NCBI GenBank assembly: GCA_036873755.1
Contig: JAVTVY010037006.1
Coordinates: 62,001 to 126,000, forward strand
Length of the DNA stretch: 64,000 nt
Reading direction: 5' to 3'
Source of the DNA: Hanleya hanleyi
Lineage: Eukaryota > Mollusca > Polyplacophora > Lepidopleurida > Hanleyidae
Shown here: positions 1 to 7,969 of the stretch, piece by piece
Numbering within the stretch: the first letter of the stretch is position 1
How the letters are laid out: every line of letters begins with the position of its first letter
Made by a program: the position numbers and the translations under genes
The notes under the pieces: generated by a model
Database searches by the model: none
What the model was told of the DNA's origin: nothing
The model's input: only the letters and a program-made list of their open reading frames with translations

Positions 1-135
1 TAGTAACTGTTCACTCATGCACAGTCAATGCGCACTCACGTGCAGTAAATGAATGCTCATGAGCGCTCATATACTGTACAAAAGCGCTCATATACTGCGA
101 TGAACGCGCTCATGAGTGCACATTTACTGCAGATG
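1..135. repeat. Degenerate short repeats
   Basis: The stretch is built from loosely repeated words such as GCGCTCATATACTG and GCTCATGAGTGC, several of them partly palindromic around CTCATGAG. It looks like an eroded minisatellite or the edge of a repeat that continues outside the window. No coding signal is seen. Confidence 0.5.
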
Positions 136-172
136 AGTGCTCACGGGCAGTGAAGGAGCGTCCCTGGATTAC

Positions 173-262
173 ATTTCTGGTGATTATGTCATTTCTGGTG
201 ATTATGCCATTTCTCGTGATTTCGCCATTTTCAGTGATTACGTCACTTTCGGTGATGAGGTC
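173..262. repeat. 18-bp minisatellite, five copies
   Basis: Five head-to-tail copies of an 18-bp unit related to ATTTCTGGTGATTATGTC lie at 173, 191, 209, 227 and 245, with divergence increasing toward the last copy. Because 18 is a multiple of three, the repeat stays open in one frame and gives a spurious repetitive peptide (residue pattern GDYVIS). I regard that as an artefact of the repeat and not a gene. Confidence 0.85.
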
Positions 263-311
263 ACTTTTTCTTGCTCCCTTCATTCAAAATGTGTTGTTGA
301 ACTGGTTCCAT

Positions 312-657
312 ATGGGCTAGGGCATAGGGGTGTAAGTTTCACCCATCTGAGTGCGAATCCCCAGCGACTCTGCGCTTTCTCTACTGCTCTCCGAGTACAA
401 ATGCGCAAATTGATATCACAGCATGGCCAGTACCCTTTATGACGAAAGCGTTGCATACATGTAAAATTCCCCAGCCCCAAGTGGGTGAGCAGCATGCGTT
501 TTGTACCATGTCTGTTGCCACGAGGGGAAGATTAATTTCCTCTACATTATGGCTGTACATAGATAGTCACACATGTCCAGCCAAACATATAGTAGTTATA
601 TAATCGCTATATGGTCGAAATAACGCTGAACGCGACGTTAAACCCTAACTCACTCAC
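312..657 (+). mobile_element. Probable tRNA-derived SINE relic
   Basis: A degenerate A-box-like stretch at about 318-330 is followed about 30 bp later by a B-box-like GTGCGAATCCC at 351-361, resembling an RNA polymerase III internal promoter. The stretch ends at about 657 with a GACGTTAAACC...ACTCACTCAC tail. Tails of this kind (gttaaac...actcactcac) are familiar from molluscan SINEs. The body between is diverged and target duplications were not found, so the limits are approximate. Confidence 0.42.
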
Positions 658-929
658 TTTGGACCCAGTATGGGCCACATATATACACTTTACACCCCAG
701 ATTTACGCCCCCATTACAACCCGAACTGTGCTTTTTCCACTAATGATGAGGTCACAGTCACGTGACTTGTTTATTTGAAGTCATTGAAAGTCGCTGAAAT
801 GCACTCAATGCCCTCAAGATCAACACCCATGGTCAAAGGTCATACAACCGTCACTCCTCACGACACCATCTCAACAATAGGCATAGATTTCACGTTTCTA
901 TACTACTTCTATTTGCTTATATAATGAAG

Positions 930-1300
930 TTATAGTTCCTATTTTCTTCCAAGAAGTAAACTTACAGTTTATCTTTCGTTCACTTGTTCAAGGTTCAGTT
1001 CATCTTCTGTCCAGTTGTTCAGGACAGTTTTGTCTTTCGTTCAGTTGTGTGAGACGTATTTTGTCCATGTTTAATAAACGACTGCAAGAAAAATGGACCT
1101 GTAAGTAACACCAAACCAACTATATGAAACTTAACAACTGAACCAGAGAAAATGAAATTGTAACTTGGACAAGTGGACGAAATACAAACTGTCTTGAGCA
1201 AGTGGAAGAAATATATTAAGTGTATAACAAACTGGACGAAAGATGAAACTGAATTGATCAGCTCGACGGAAGATGAAACGGACTTGAACAAGTTGCACAT
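930..1300. repeat. Palindromic dispersed repeat, left copy
   Basis: Variants of CTTTCGTCCAGTTGTTC run forward through about 950-1060 and then in reverse complement through about 1130-1290, so the block is an imperfect palindrome centred near 1080-1100. Its right half (about 1150-1250) is a near-identical reverse complement of 14926-15020 on the other side of the Polinton. It is a dispersed host repeat of unknown class. Confidence 0.6.
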
Positions 1301-1322
1301 TATAGAGGGACCTGACCCGTGA

Positions 1323-1596
1323 CTTCAGCTGATCAGCTACTGGGTTCTATAATTTCACTTCCCGGCCTATTTACACTGGAGAATATTTTGAACTGGCTAC
1401 AGCTGACATATTTTCATGTAATATTTGCCAAATTATAGATTATTTTAAAACCCTTATGACACTTTCTTTGAATACTGGGGAAAATATAGTATTTTTTTAA
1501 TAAAATTATGTCAGTTACCACCAGATCAAAATACTCTCCTGTGTTAATAGATAGGGCAAAGTGAAATTATACAACCCAGTAGCTGATCAGCTGAAG
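1323..1596. mobile_element. MITE with ~38-bp terminal inverted repeats
   Basis: The element begins CTTCAGCTGATCAGC and ends with the reverse complement GCTGATCAGCTGAAG. The match continues inward for about 38 bp with a single visible mismatch (arms about 1323-1360 and 1559-1596). The 274-bp body is AT-rich and non-coding. This is the structure of a non-autonomous DNA transposon (MITE). I could not identify an unambiguous target-site duplication, so the superfamily is not assigned. Confidence 0.75.
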
Positions 1597-1735
1597 ACAA
1601 GGATTAGTGAACAGGCAGATTCTTCAGTGTTCTAGCAATAATCTACAACCCGAGCCATTGGACCAACGAGAGTAGTACAGAAAGCGTATCTTTTGTCTTG
1701 CTGACCTTTGTGCTCTGAGTGTAACACCAGGGTGC

Positions 1736-1901
1736 ATTGTGACGTCATTCAGGGTTGTTCATTTTCTGAACGGAAATGACCTTTGACCCTGCGCATCGGT
1801 CAGCACATGCGCACAGGGTCAAATGTCACTTCTGGTCACGTGACCTTACCCGAATCGACGTCACGAAGGTCCCGGATATTGCACACAGAGGTCAAAGGTC
1901 A
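1736..1901. promoter_or_regulatory. Motif-rich flank beside the Polinton
   Basis: Immediately outside the left target duplication are TGACGTCA-like sequences near 1740 and 1857, the palindrome GGTCACGTGACC near 1836-1847, and a perfect AGGTCAAAGGTCA (DR1) at 1889-1901. An imperfect inverted repeat around GACCCTGCGCAT / ATGCGCACAGGGTC lies at about 1786-1820. These are the same kinds of motif that are repeated in the Polinton termini, although this stretch lies outside the element. Regulatory function is inferred only from consensus resemblance. Confidence 0.35.
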
Positions 1902-1906
1902 ACAGC
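1901..1906. repeat. Target-site duplication, left (AACAGC)
   Basis: AACAGC directly precedes the first base of the left terminal inverted repeat and recurs exactly at 14867-14872. A 6-bp duplication is the known integration signature of Polintons/Mavericks. Confidence 0.93.
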
Positions 1907-3870
1907 AGTAGTATACAAAGGACCGATTGCCGCTTATTGACATGTGACCTCTGTGGAGGTCACGTGGAGGTGGGGAGGTCAAAGGTCAATGAGTGCACTT
2001 GAGCATGTACTGACCTGTATCCTTTCATCCCGTCCATCATCTGACCTTGGATCATGTTTAGACATGTTAGGGGATTCCTCCGCGGTGATGCGGTTTGGCG
2101 GTGATGCGGTTTGCCTCCGCGGACACAAAGTAGTCCCAAACACGCGGGGAGCCGGGGGAAATTCTCCGGCAATCTTCGGCAATCTCAAGTATACAGAGTG
2201 GATATTGACTCTCATTGACCTTTGACCTAAAAAATTTGCATATTGGGGAGAAAAACTACCTCCGAGTTCCAAGTGTGCCCTTTGACAGTCAATCAGAAGC
2301 GAGTATTTTGACCTCGTCTGACTGTATGGAATGCATGTACTGACCTGTATCTGGGGTTTTTCCATCACGAGGAGGTCAGAGTGCGCAGGTGTTTTTGCGC
2401 AGGTATGACGTCACTTCCGGTCTGCGTGAATCGGGCGTGACCTGGGTATGTCTGACTGTATGGAATGCATGTACTGACTTGTATCTGGGGTTTTTCCTTC
2501 ACGGGGAGGTCACGTGATCACTAGTATACGGAGTGGATATTGACTCTCATTGACCTTTGACCTCAAAATTTGCATATCGTGACCTTTGACAGCCAATCAG
2601 AAGCGAGTATTTTGTCCACGTCTGACTGTATGGAATGCATGTACTGACTTGTATCTGGGGGTTTTCCATCACGAGAGTGCGCAGGTGTTTCTGCGCAGGT
2701 ATGACGTCACTTCCGGTCTGCGTGATTCGGGCGTGAGCTGGGTATGTCTGACTGTATGGAATGCATGTACTGACTTGTATCTGGGGTTTTTCCATCACGG
2801 GGAGGTCACGTGATCACTAGTATACAGAGTGGATATTGACTCTCATTGACCTTTGACCTCAAATTTGCATATCGTGACCTTTGACAGCCAATCAGAAGCG
2901 AGTATTTTGACCTCGTCTAACTGTATGGAATGCATATACTGACTTGTATCTGGGGTTTTTTCCATCACGGGAGTGCGCAGGTGTTTCTGCGCAGGTATGA
3001 CGTCACTTCCGGTCTGCGTGAATCGGGCGTGACCTGGGTATGACTGTATGGGATGTACTGACTTGGTTCTGGGGTTTTTCCATCACGGGGAGGTCACGTG
3101 ATCACTAGTATACAGAGTGGATATTGACTCTCATTGACCTTTGTCCTCAAAAATTTGCATATTGGGGAGAAAAACTACCTCCGAACACAGAAGAGTTCCA
3201 ATTGTGACCTTTGACAGCCAATTAGAAGCGAGTATTTTGACCTCGTCTGACTGTATGGAATGCATGTACTGACTTGTATCTGGGGTTTTTACATCACGGG
3301 AGTGTGTAGGTGTTTTTGTGCAGGTATGACGTCACTTCCGGTCTGCGTGAATCGGGCGTGACCTGGGTATGACTGTATGGGATGTACTGACTTGGTTCTG
3401 GGTTTTTTCCATCACGGGGAGGTCACGTGATCACTATAGTTCAAGGTCAGGGTTTTTCCATGGAACCATGAGAAGGAAGACTTATAGTAATAAACATAAT
3501 CTATAGGTGTTGGACGATGTTATTAGGACGAGTCTAGTATCCGTGCGACCCGAGGGTCGAGCGTTTATTGTCCAGTATATCTCCGCAAAAAATAAACAAA
3601 CAAATAGGGGATTCCCCTATGACCAAAAAAACTACCTCCGAACACAGAAGAGTTCCAATTTTTCCTTAAACTGTATGCATGTACTGATTTTCAACATCCG
3701 GGTTTCCCACCGCATGTATGGAATGCATGTACTGTAAAATCCGGCACCACTTCAACATCCGGGACCTCTTCAACATCCGGGTCCTCTTCAACATCCGGAC
3801 ACTCCCCACTGGGTTTTCCCCGGCCCGGTCGCACGCCTGCGCGGGTTACCTGGCCGCACGCCTGCGCGGG
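1907..3870 (+). repeat. Left terminal inverted repeat (~1.96 kb)
   Basis: The segment matches the reverse complement of about 13228-14866. The outermost bases are AGTAGTATACAAAGGACC. The match continues through a GC-rich stretch, the tandem array at about 2190-3440, a block at about 3490-3730, a short run of TTCAACATCCGGG repeats (about 3748-3820) and a GC-rich inner end near 3780-3870. The left copy is longer than the right because it has one more tandem unit and small insertions. Near the outer end, for example, an extra ~10 bp reading GGAGGTCACGT is present on this side. The inner edge is approximate. Confidence 0.88.
2190..3440. promoter_or_regulatory. Tandem ~290-335-bp array of enhancer-like motifs (left)
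   Basis: GATATTGACTCTCATTGACC recurs at 2201, 2536, 2832 and 3120. Each unit carries TGACGTCACTTCCGG, a CRE fused to an ETS site, at 2406, 2702, 2998 and 3327. Units also carry GGTCACGTGATCAC (E-box) and a DR1-type TGACCTTTGACCT, at 2216-2228, 2551-2563 and 2847-2859, with a weaker copy near 3135. The repeated phrase ending in a T-rich stretch and CATCACG occurs twice per unit. Consensus matches to CREB/ATF, ETS/GABP, USF and HNF4/RXR-type receptors are suggestive only; no occupancy can be read from sequence. Confidence 0.6.
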
Positions 3871-4061
3871 ACGCGGTGATGCGCGGGAAATGCTTCCGCG
3901 GTTTAGTAGTCCCGAGACTTCAAATATGCAGAGGGACTAATAAAATGTGTAATACGCAATGTTGTTGTTGTTGCTCTCTTTTCGGACTAACCAATCAGAA
4001 TAGTACGTATCACGGACTACACCCGTAGAGCTACGTATAGGCGCGCATGTGTTACATGGTC

Positions 4062-4068
4062 TATAAAA
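4062..4068 (+). promoter_or_regulatory. TATA box (TATAAAA)
   Basis: TATAAAA lies 42 bp upstream of the ATG at 4110, inside the left end of the element just beyond the terminal repeat. Spacing fits a core promoter with a short 5' leader for the first gene. Confidence 0.5.
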
Positions 4069-4109
4069 CACGTCCCTTCCCACACCCCCATTCCTACGAT
4101 TACAGAGCC

Positions 4110-4436
4110 ATGACGGACACCCATCCCTATGCGACTCGCATTTTACAGCATGCGACCGTGGTTAATTCACTCACGGGTTACAGAGCAGTGATTCGGTCCA
4201 TGTTTGGAGATGGCGACGACAACGAGGGGCGACGCCAGATCCTGAAAGAGTTCACAGAAGCGGTCCTGGACAGAGTGCACTCGATGGAGAGGTGTGCTAT
4301 CACTCACCACTACTGGACTATGACAGCCATCCTTGATGCCCGGACTATGGACCACGAGCGCTCACGCCGGAACCAGCGACGGCTCGTTGGCCTAGTAATG
4401 GTCTTTGCCCTATTGACCCTGACGCTATGGCAATGA
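4110..4436 (+). CDS. Small tail-anchored membrane protein, unknown function
   Basis: This open frame of 108 residues starts at ATG 4110, preferred over in-frame ATGs at 4047 and 4056 because the TATA box lies at 4062-4068 between them. The body is hydrophilic with a helical, charged middle (residues ~30-75). The C-terminus is a run of about 16 hydrophobic residues (LVGLVMVFALLTLTLW) preceded by a basic cluster (RSRRNQRR). This is the layout of a tail-anchored protein with a cytoplasmic N-terminus. It is the first gene inside the left terminal repeat. I do not recognise a family; small membrane proteins of unknown role are common in Polintons. No break is visible. Confidence 0.55.
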   Translation: MTDTHPYATRILQHATVVNSLTGYRAVIRSMFGDGDDNEGRRQILKEFTEAVLDRVHSMERCAITHHYWTMTAILDARTMDHERSRRNQRRLVGLVMVFALLTLTLWQ

Positions 4437-4501
4437 CATCGACAGCGACAGAAAAAAGAACGGCTCTTCAGAGCCTCCACAGATGTGCTTATGTGCAACC
4501 G

Positions 4502-4640
4502 ATATATACGAGGGTCAGTCACAGTGTGCGTCATTCACCGATCGTCATTGTGTCAACCATGTCACCGAGGGATCTGACCTTAAATACGAGAGACAGTCAG
4601 AGTGTGTGTCATTCACCATTGGGTCAACCATGTCACCAGT
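4502..4640 (+). repeat. ~75-bp direct duplication upstream of the first paralog
   Basis: Two imperfect copies share the order ATACGAG, CAGTC, GTGTGYGTCATTCACC, GTCAACCATGTCACC: one at about 4502-4568, the next at about 4580-4640. Each ends in an ATG in the same context (4559 and 4630), in different frames. A third ATACGAGAGACAATC appears near 5183 in front of the second paralog. The duplicated unit is probably the leader/promoter of this gene family. TATATA at 4503 and TTAAATA at 4580 are candidate TATA elements. Confidence 0.6.
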
Positions 4641-5130
4641 CCTACGAGCCATCCTTCCCCTTACACCCCGGGTGGGGTTACACGTCTATGAAGATAAAGT
4701 CACCATCGTTGAAGACCGTGGAGATGTTTGTTGGTCGCGCGCTGAGACCGTATCGAATACGGTTACGCTACCCCGTGACGGCTGGACCAAATTTAAACGG
4801 GTGTTGAGCGGTGAGCTCGACGCAAACCTCATCCACATAGACAATGCCATCTACGTGCACCGTGGACCCTTCTTCCCACGCCTGGGCCGTTACCAAGACC
4901 CTACGCGAGGCTTCACCCTAGACCCCGATCTGTGGACAGCCTTCGAGAAAGTGGTGTCTATTGTGGACCAGCTGTTTACACCGGTCGAGCGGTCAGCTGT
5001 TCAGTTGGGCTGGGCTCGTGCCCTGAGTGAAGCGGCGGCAGAACCCAATGAACAAATTACCAAACCTAGCGATGAAGCGGAGGCAGACGGCGATGCCATT
5101 GATTATCCGGCTAGACTGTCAGCCCAGTGA
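4630..5130 (+). CDS. Unknown Polinton protein, PC4-like paralog A
   Basis: This protein has 166 residues if started at ATG 4630, which lies at the end of a duplicated leader. An upstream ATG at 4483 is in frame but would add a repeat-encoded extension. The core has two similar half-units: a beta-rich stretch followed by LPRDGWTKFKRVLSGEL, then a second beta-rich stretch followed by FTLDPDLWTAFEKVVSIVD. The pattern of strands, then a hydroxy or charged residue, W, and a helix ending in an acidic ID/VD pair, resembles the single-stranded-DNA-binding fold of transcription coactivator PC4. This is my inference from pattern and not a search result. The C-terminal ~35 residues are acidic and probably disordered. 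It is adjacent to a clear paralog at 5148-5648. Function is unknown. Confidence 0.62.
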   Translation: MSPVLRAILPLTPRVGLHVYEDKVTIVEDRGDVCWSRAETVSNTVTLPRDGWTKFKRVLSGELDANLIHIDNAIYVHRGPFFPRLGRYQDPTRGFTLDPDLWTAFEKVVSIVDQLFTPVERSAVQLGWARALSEAAAEPNEQITKPSDEAEADGDAIDYPARLSAQ

Positions 5131-5147
5131 CATGACCACCCGATCCT

Positions 5148-5648
5148 TTGATCTCACGTCATAAACTTTTTCTCCCTATCAATACGAGAGACAATCAAAT
5201 CTTGACCCCCGAGGTCTTCCTGCACGTCTGTGCGGATACGGTCGATATCATGGAGGAGGTAGGAGACATCTGTGATGCAGACCCTACACAACCGTGCCCG
5301 GCTCATATTCGTCTGTCCCGGGAGGGCTGGACCAAATTCAAACGGGTGTTGTCTGATGAACTGGACGGCGACCTCATCCACTTGTGTCACGATGTGTACA
5401 TTCAACGCGATTCCTTCTTTGCTCAATTGGCTAGGCTAGATGGGGGTACAGTGCATTTTACCCTTCACCCTGTTCTATGGTCTGCATTGGAAGATGCCGT
5501 GGCAGATGTGGATCAAGTGCTTACGGAGGAAGAGCGATCATCACACGAGTTGGACTGGTCATTTACCATGGACAATATGCTGGCAGAAGCCAAAGAAGAA
5601 AATCAGAAAGAAACTCCGGCCCAAGATATACCCGTTATAAATAAATGA
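5148..5648 (+). CDS. Unknown Polinton protein, PC4-like paralog B (start uncertain)
   Basis: The open frame is paralogous to the preceding ORF, with REGWTKFKRVLSDELDGDLI against RDGWTKFKRVLSGELDANLI, and the second helix FTLHPVLWSALEDAVADVDQ matches too. The two genes therefore arose by tandem duplication. This frame has no ATG before 5250, where translation would lose the first strands. The ATG at 5132 starts a different frame that stops after ten codons. Either the true start was lost by a small indel near 5135-5165 or a shorter protein is made. The tail is acidic/glutamate-rich. Its last codons overlap the TATA-like element for the integrase gene. Confidence 0.55.
   Translation: MISRHKLFLPINTRDNQILTPEVFLHVCADTVDIMEEVGDICDADPTQPCPAHIRLSREGWTKFKRVLSDELDGDLIHLCHDVYIQRDSFFAQLARLDGGTVHFTLHPVLWSALEDAVADVDQVLTEEERSSHELDWSFTMDNMLAEAKEENQKETPAQDIPVINK
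5636..5643 (+). promoter_or_regulatory. TATA box (TATAAATA) of integrase gene
   Basis: TATAAATA overlaps the final codons of the preceding gene and lies 43 bp upstream of the integrase ATG (5679), which has the favourable context CACCATGA. The compact overlap suggests each Polinton gene has its own promoter. Confidence 0.5.
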
Positions 5649-5678
5649 TAGAGCCAGGGTCCATCATCATTTGTCACC

Positions 5679-6734
5679 ATGAAGAGCTGGGAGAAGGTGT
5701 TGGATAACTTATACTACAGTCCCGACAGTCCGGCGGCCTATAGTGCATTGTCGGCTCTCTATCGAGCGGCCAAACCCCAGGGGATACAACATGCCCAAGT
5801 CCGAGATTGGTTAAAAAAACAAGACACCTATACCTTACATCGATCTGTCCGTCGCCATTTTCTAGGGAACCGGGTCATCGTGGGTGGTATAGATGCCCAG
5901 TGGCAAGCGGATTTGGTCGATATGAGCGCCTTTGCCAAACACAACGATGGGAATCGGTATATCTTGACGTGCATCGATATCCTGTCGAAGTATGCGTGGG
6001 TGGTACCCATCCGGACGAAAACGGGGGCGAATCTCATAGCAGCGTTCAAGGACATCTTCAAGACCGGGCGCAAACCCTTGAATTTGCAATCCGACGAAAG
6101 CACGGAATTCCTCAACAGACCGTTCCAACAGTTTCTGAAAGCCAAGTTTTTCTTGGAGACCAAGGCTTCCGTTGTGGAAAGGTTCAACAGGACATTCTAA
6201 GGCCGCATGTATAAATATTTCACCTATAAGAATACAAGGTGGTACATCGATGTTCTCCCGAAACTTGTGAGTGGTTACAATCGAGCCTATCACCGGAGTA
6301 TAGAGACAGCCCCCATTACCGTGACCCAGCGCAATGAAGCCCAAGTCCGGCGTGTCTTGTACCCCAGGCAATCACAGCGAACGCCGAAGGAGGTGTTCAA
6401 GGTCGGGGACCCTGTACGGATCAGTAAAGTGAAAGGTCAATTTGAGAAAAGTTACTTGCTCAACTGGAGCGATGAGCACTTCCTGATTAAACGGCGCCTA
6501 CCCCGACAGCAGAGAGTCTATGAACTGGAGGATCTTCAAGGGGAACCGTTGATAGGGACGTTTTACGAGACGGAATTACAGCCTGTCGTAAAAACAAAGC
6601 AAGACTACTACACAGTGGAGCAGATTTTGAAAACGGAACGTCGACGTGGCAAACTGTTTCATTTCGTCAAATGGCAAGACTGGCCCAGTTCCTTCAATTC
6701 CTGGGTCGCGGCCAACCAGGTGAAACGACTATAA
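5679..6734 (+). pseudogene. Polinton integrase (RVE + chromodomain), interrupted
   Basis: This is a retroviral-type DDE integrase that would join element ends to host DNA. The core has the first Asp in WQADLVDM (~residue 75), the second in LQSDESTEFLNR and the Glu in ASVVERFNRT. A C-terminal chromodomain spans about the last 45 residues (YYTVEQILKTE...FVKWQDWPSSFNSW), typical of Polinton integrases and thought to guide chromatin targeting. The frame is broken by one TAA at 6198-6200, just after the catalytic Glu region, and continues in the same frame to 6734. The stretch between the second Asp and the Glu looks a few residues short compared with my memory of the family. ESTEF replaces the usual KGTEF-type motif. 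It is probably inactive unless the stop is read through. Confidence 0.9.
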
Positions 6735-6736
6735 AG
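6730..6736 (+). promoter_or_regulatory. TATA box (TATAAAG) overlapping integrase stop
   Basis: TATAAAG begins at the last sense codon of the integrase and includes its TAA stop. The next ATG is at 6785, 55 bp from the start of the box. The arrangement repeats that seen before the integrase. Confidence 0.45.
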
Positions 6737-6784
6737 CCAGACACCACTACCGTCATCCGTCATTCCACGTTCGGCCACGGTGCT

Positions 6785-7335
6785 ATGGACAAACAGCAGC
6801 TGCCTCTGAACAAAACGCGCAAAGCGCAAGTGGGCTTTGTGGTGATATTGCTAACCCTGCTGAGTGTGTTGTACGGAGGTGTGTTTTACGACGTAGCCTA
6901 TCTCAGCACGCTACTTAACCAACTTAGAACTGCAGCTGTGAGTGGCAGTCAAACCAGTCTACAGACCTTCTCTACACCAGTCAACCCCGTGATCGAAACG
7001 AGCCCAGTCATCACCACCACACCACGTGTACAAGCCACATCGAGTTCCACACCAAGTATACACCAAGTATACAGTCCACTACGTCTGAAAACCCACCGGA
7101 TTTCATCACTCACAGTGAACGCCCATCGACAACGGCAACCGTCGTTGTTGTTGTACCCACCACCACGCCAGTTCACTCGTACCAAATTTACAAGAGCGCG
7201 TTACCACGACAGCGCATACAACTCGAACCATGGACCCTCGGTGGCAGGATCCCTTCACTTGCGTCATCGCAGGACCGACGGGCTCCGGCAAAACGTACTT
7301 CGTCAGGAAGCTCCTTCAACACGCCGACAGCATGA
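6785..7335 (+). pseudogene. Ser/Thr-rich single-pass membrane protein, frameshifted
   Basis: ATG 6785 is followed by a basic cytoplasmic stretch, a strong hydrophobic segment (VGFVVILLTLLSVLYGGVF, residues ~17-35) and then a long Ser/Thr/Pro-rich tail. This resembles a type II signal-anchored, mucin-like ectodomain. An exact 11-bp tandem duplication (ACCAAGTATAC at 7051-7061 and 7062-7072) shifts the frame. Downstream of it the other frame, ending at the TGA at 7333-7335, remains Ser/Thr/Pro-rich (TTSENPPDF, PSTTATVVVVVPTTTPVH). The initial frame becomes Arg/His-rich as it runs over the ATPase gene. I infer that the duplication inactivated or altered this gene. Overlap with the ATPase start at 7230 would be about 100 bp. 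The function is unknown; a surface or attachment protein is one possibility. Confidence 0.55.
7051..7072. repeat. Exact 11-bp tandem duplication
   Basis: ACCAAGTATAC occurs twice head to tail. Eleven is not a multiple of three, so it changes the reading frame of the surrounding membrane-protein gene. Confidence 0.9.
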
Positions 7336-7895
7336 TCACCCCACCCATTGCCCGAGTCGTGTGGTGTTACGGAGAATGGCAGGCAGCGTATGCAGCAATG
7401 CCCCACATCACGTTCGTGGAAGGCCTACCCAACGTGGCCGATTTGGAACCGGACACCTTGGTGGGTCTGGATGATCTCATGGCGGAGACGGATGCGCGCG
7501 TCACCCAACTCTTTACCAAAGGCAGCCATCATCGATGGCTCAGCATCATCTACATTGTGCAGAATCTGTTCAGTAAAAACAAAGAACATCGGAACATCAG
7601 CTTAAATGCCCACTACCTGGTGGTCTTCAAAAACCCGGGAGATACCACTCAACTGCTGCACCTGGCGAGAACGATGTATCCCGGCCGCACACCGTTTGCG
7701 TTGGAAGCCTTTAAAGATGCGACAACCCCTCAGCACGGGTATATGCTCTTCGACCCCAAGCAAGCCACCCCGATCACCTTCGACTACGGTCCGGAATCTT
7801 TCCCAGAGAGACCCACCACGTGTACATGGAAAAATAATGTAAACACACCCACAGTGATGGGGATGATAAAAGAATTAATACAACATCATGGTTGA
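7230..7895 (+). CDS. A32-type genome-packaging ATPase, intact
   Basis: The protein has 221 residues and is open from ATG 7230 to stop. It has a Walker A motif GPTGSGKT at residues 15-22, Walker B LVGLDDLM at ~77-84, and a YIVQNLF stretch near residue 115 that fits the sensor region of the FtsK/HerA-like A32 family. In Polintons and related viruses this ATPase pumps DNA into capsids. The length is normal for Polinton versions. It is the only morphogenesis gene in the element with no visible lesion. The start overlaps the 3' part of the preceding membrane-protein gene. Confidence 0.92.
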   Translation: MDPRWQDPFTCVIAGPTGSGKTYFVRKLLQHADSMITPPIARVVWCYGEWQAAYAAMPHITFVEGLPNVADLEPDTLVGLDDLMAETDARVTQLFTKGSHHRWLSIIYIVQNLFSKNKEHRNISLNAHYLVVFKNPGDTTQLLHLARTMYPGRTPFALEAFKDATTPQHGYMLFDPKQATPITFDYGPESFPERPTTCTWKNNVNTPTVMGMIKELIQHHG

Positions 7896-7969
7896 CTTTG
7901 TCTCCGTTCAATATTCAGGAGGTAGGTAGATAAAAAGGGGAGAGTTGTGGCTTCTAGCATTAGTTGTAC

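Noticed and set aside
312..370. Possible tRNA gene
   Set aside because: Only box-A- and box-B-like stretches are present; no cloverleaf could be drawn, and the SINE-like tail explains them better.
137..442. ORF of 101 residues with repeated GDYVIS pattern
   Set aside because: Created by an 18-bp minisatellite whose length is a multiple of three; the remainder runs into a SINE-like sequence.
1979..2368. Minus-strand ORF with recurring peptide MMEKPQIQVSTCIPYSQT, also at 2547-2798
   Set aside because: The peptide is the translation of the terminal-repeat tandem unit and appears in fragments wherever the unit repeats; frames are not maintained through the array.
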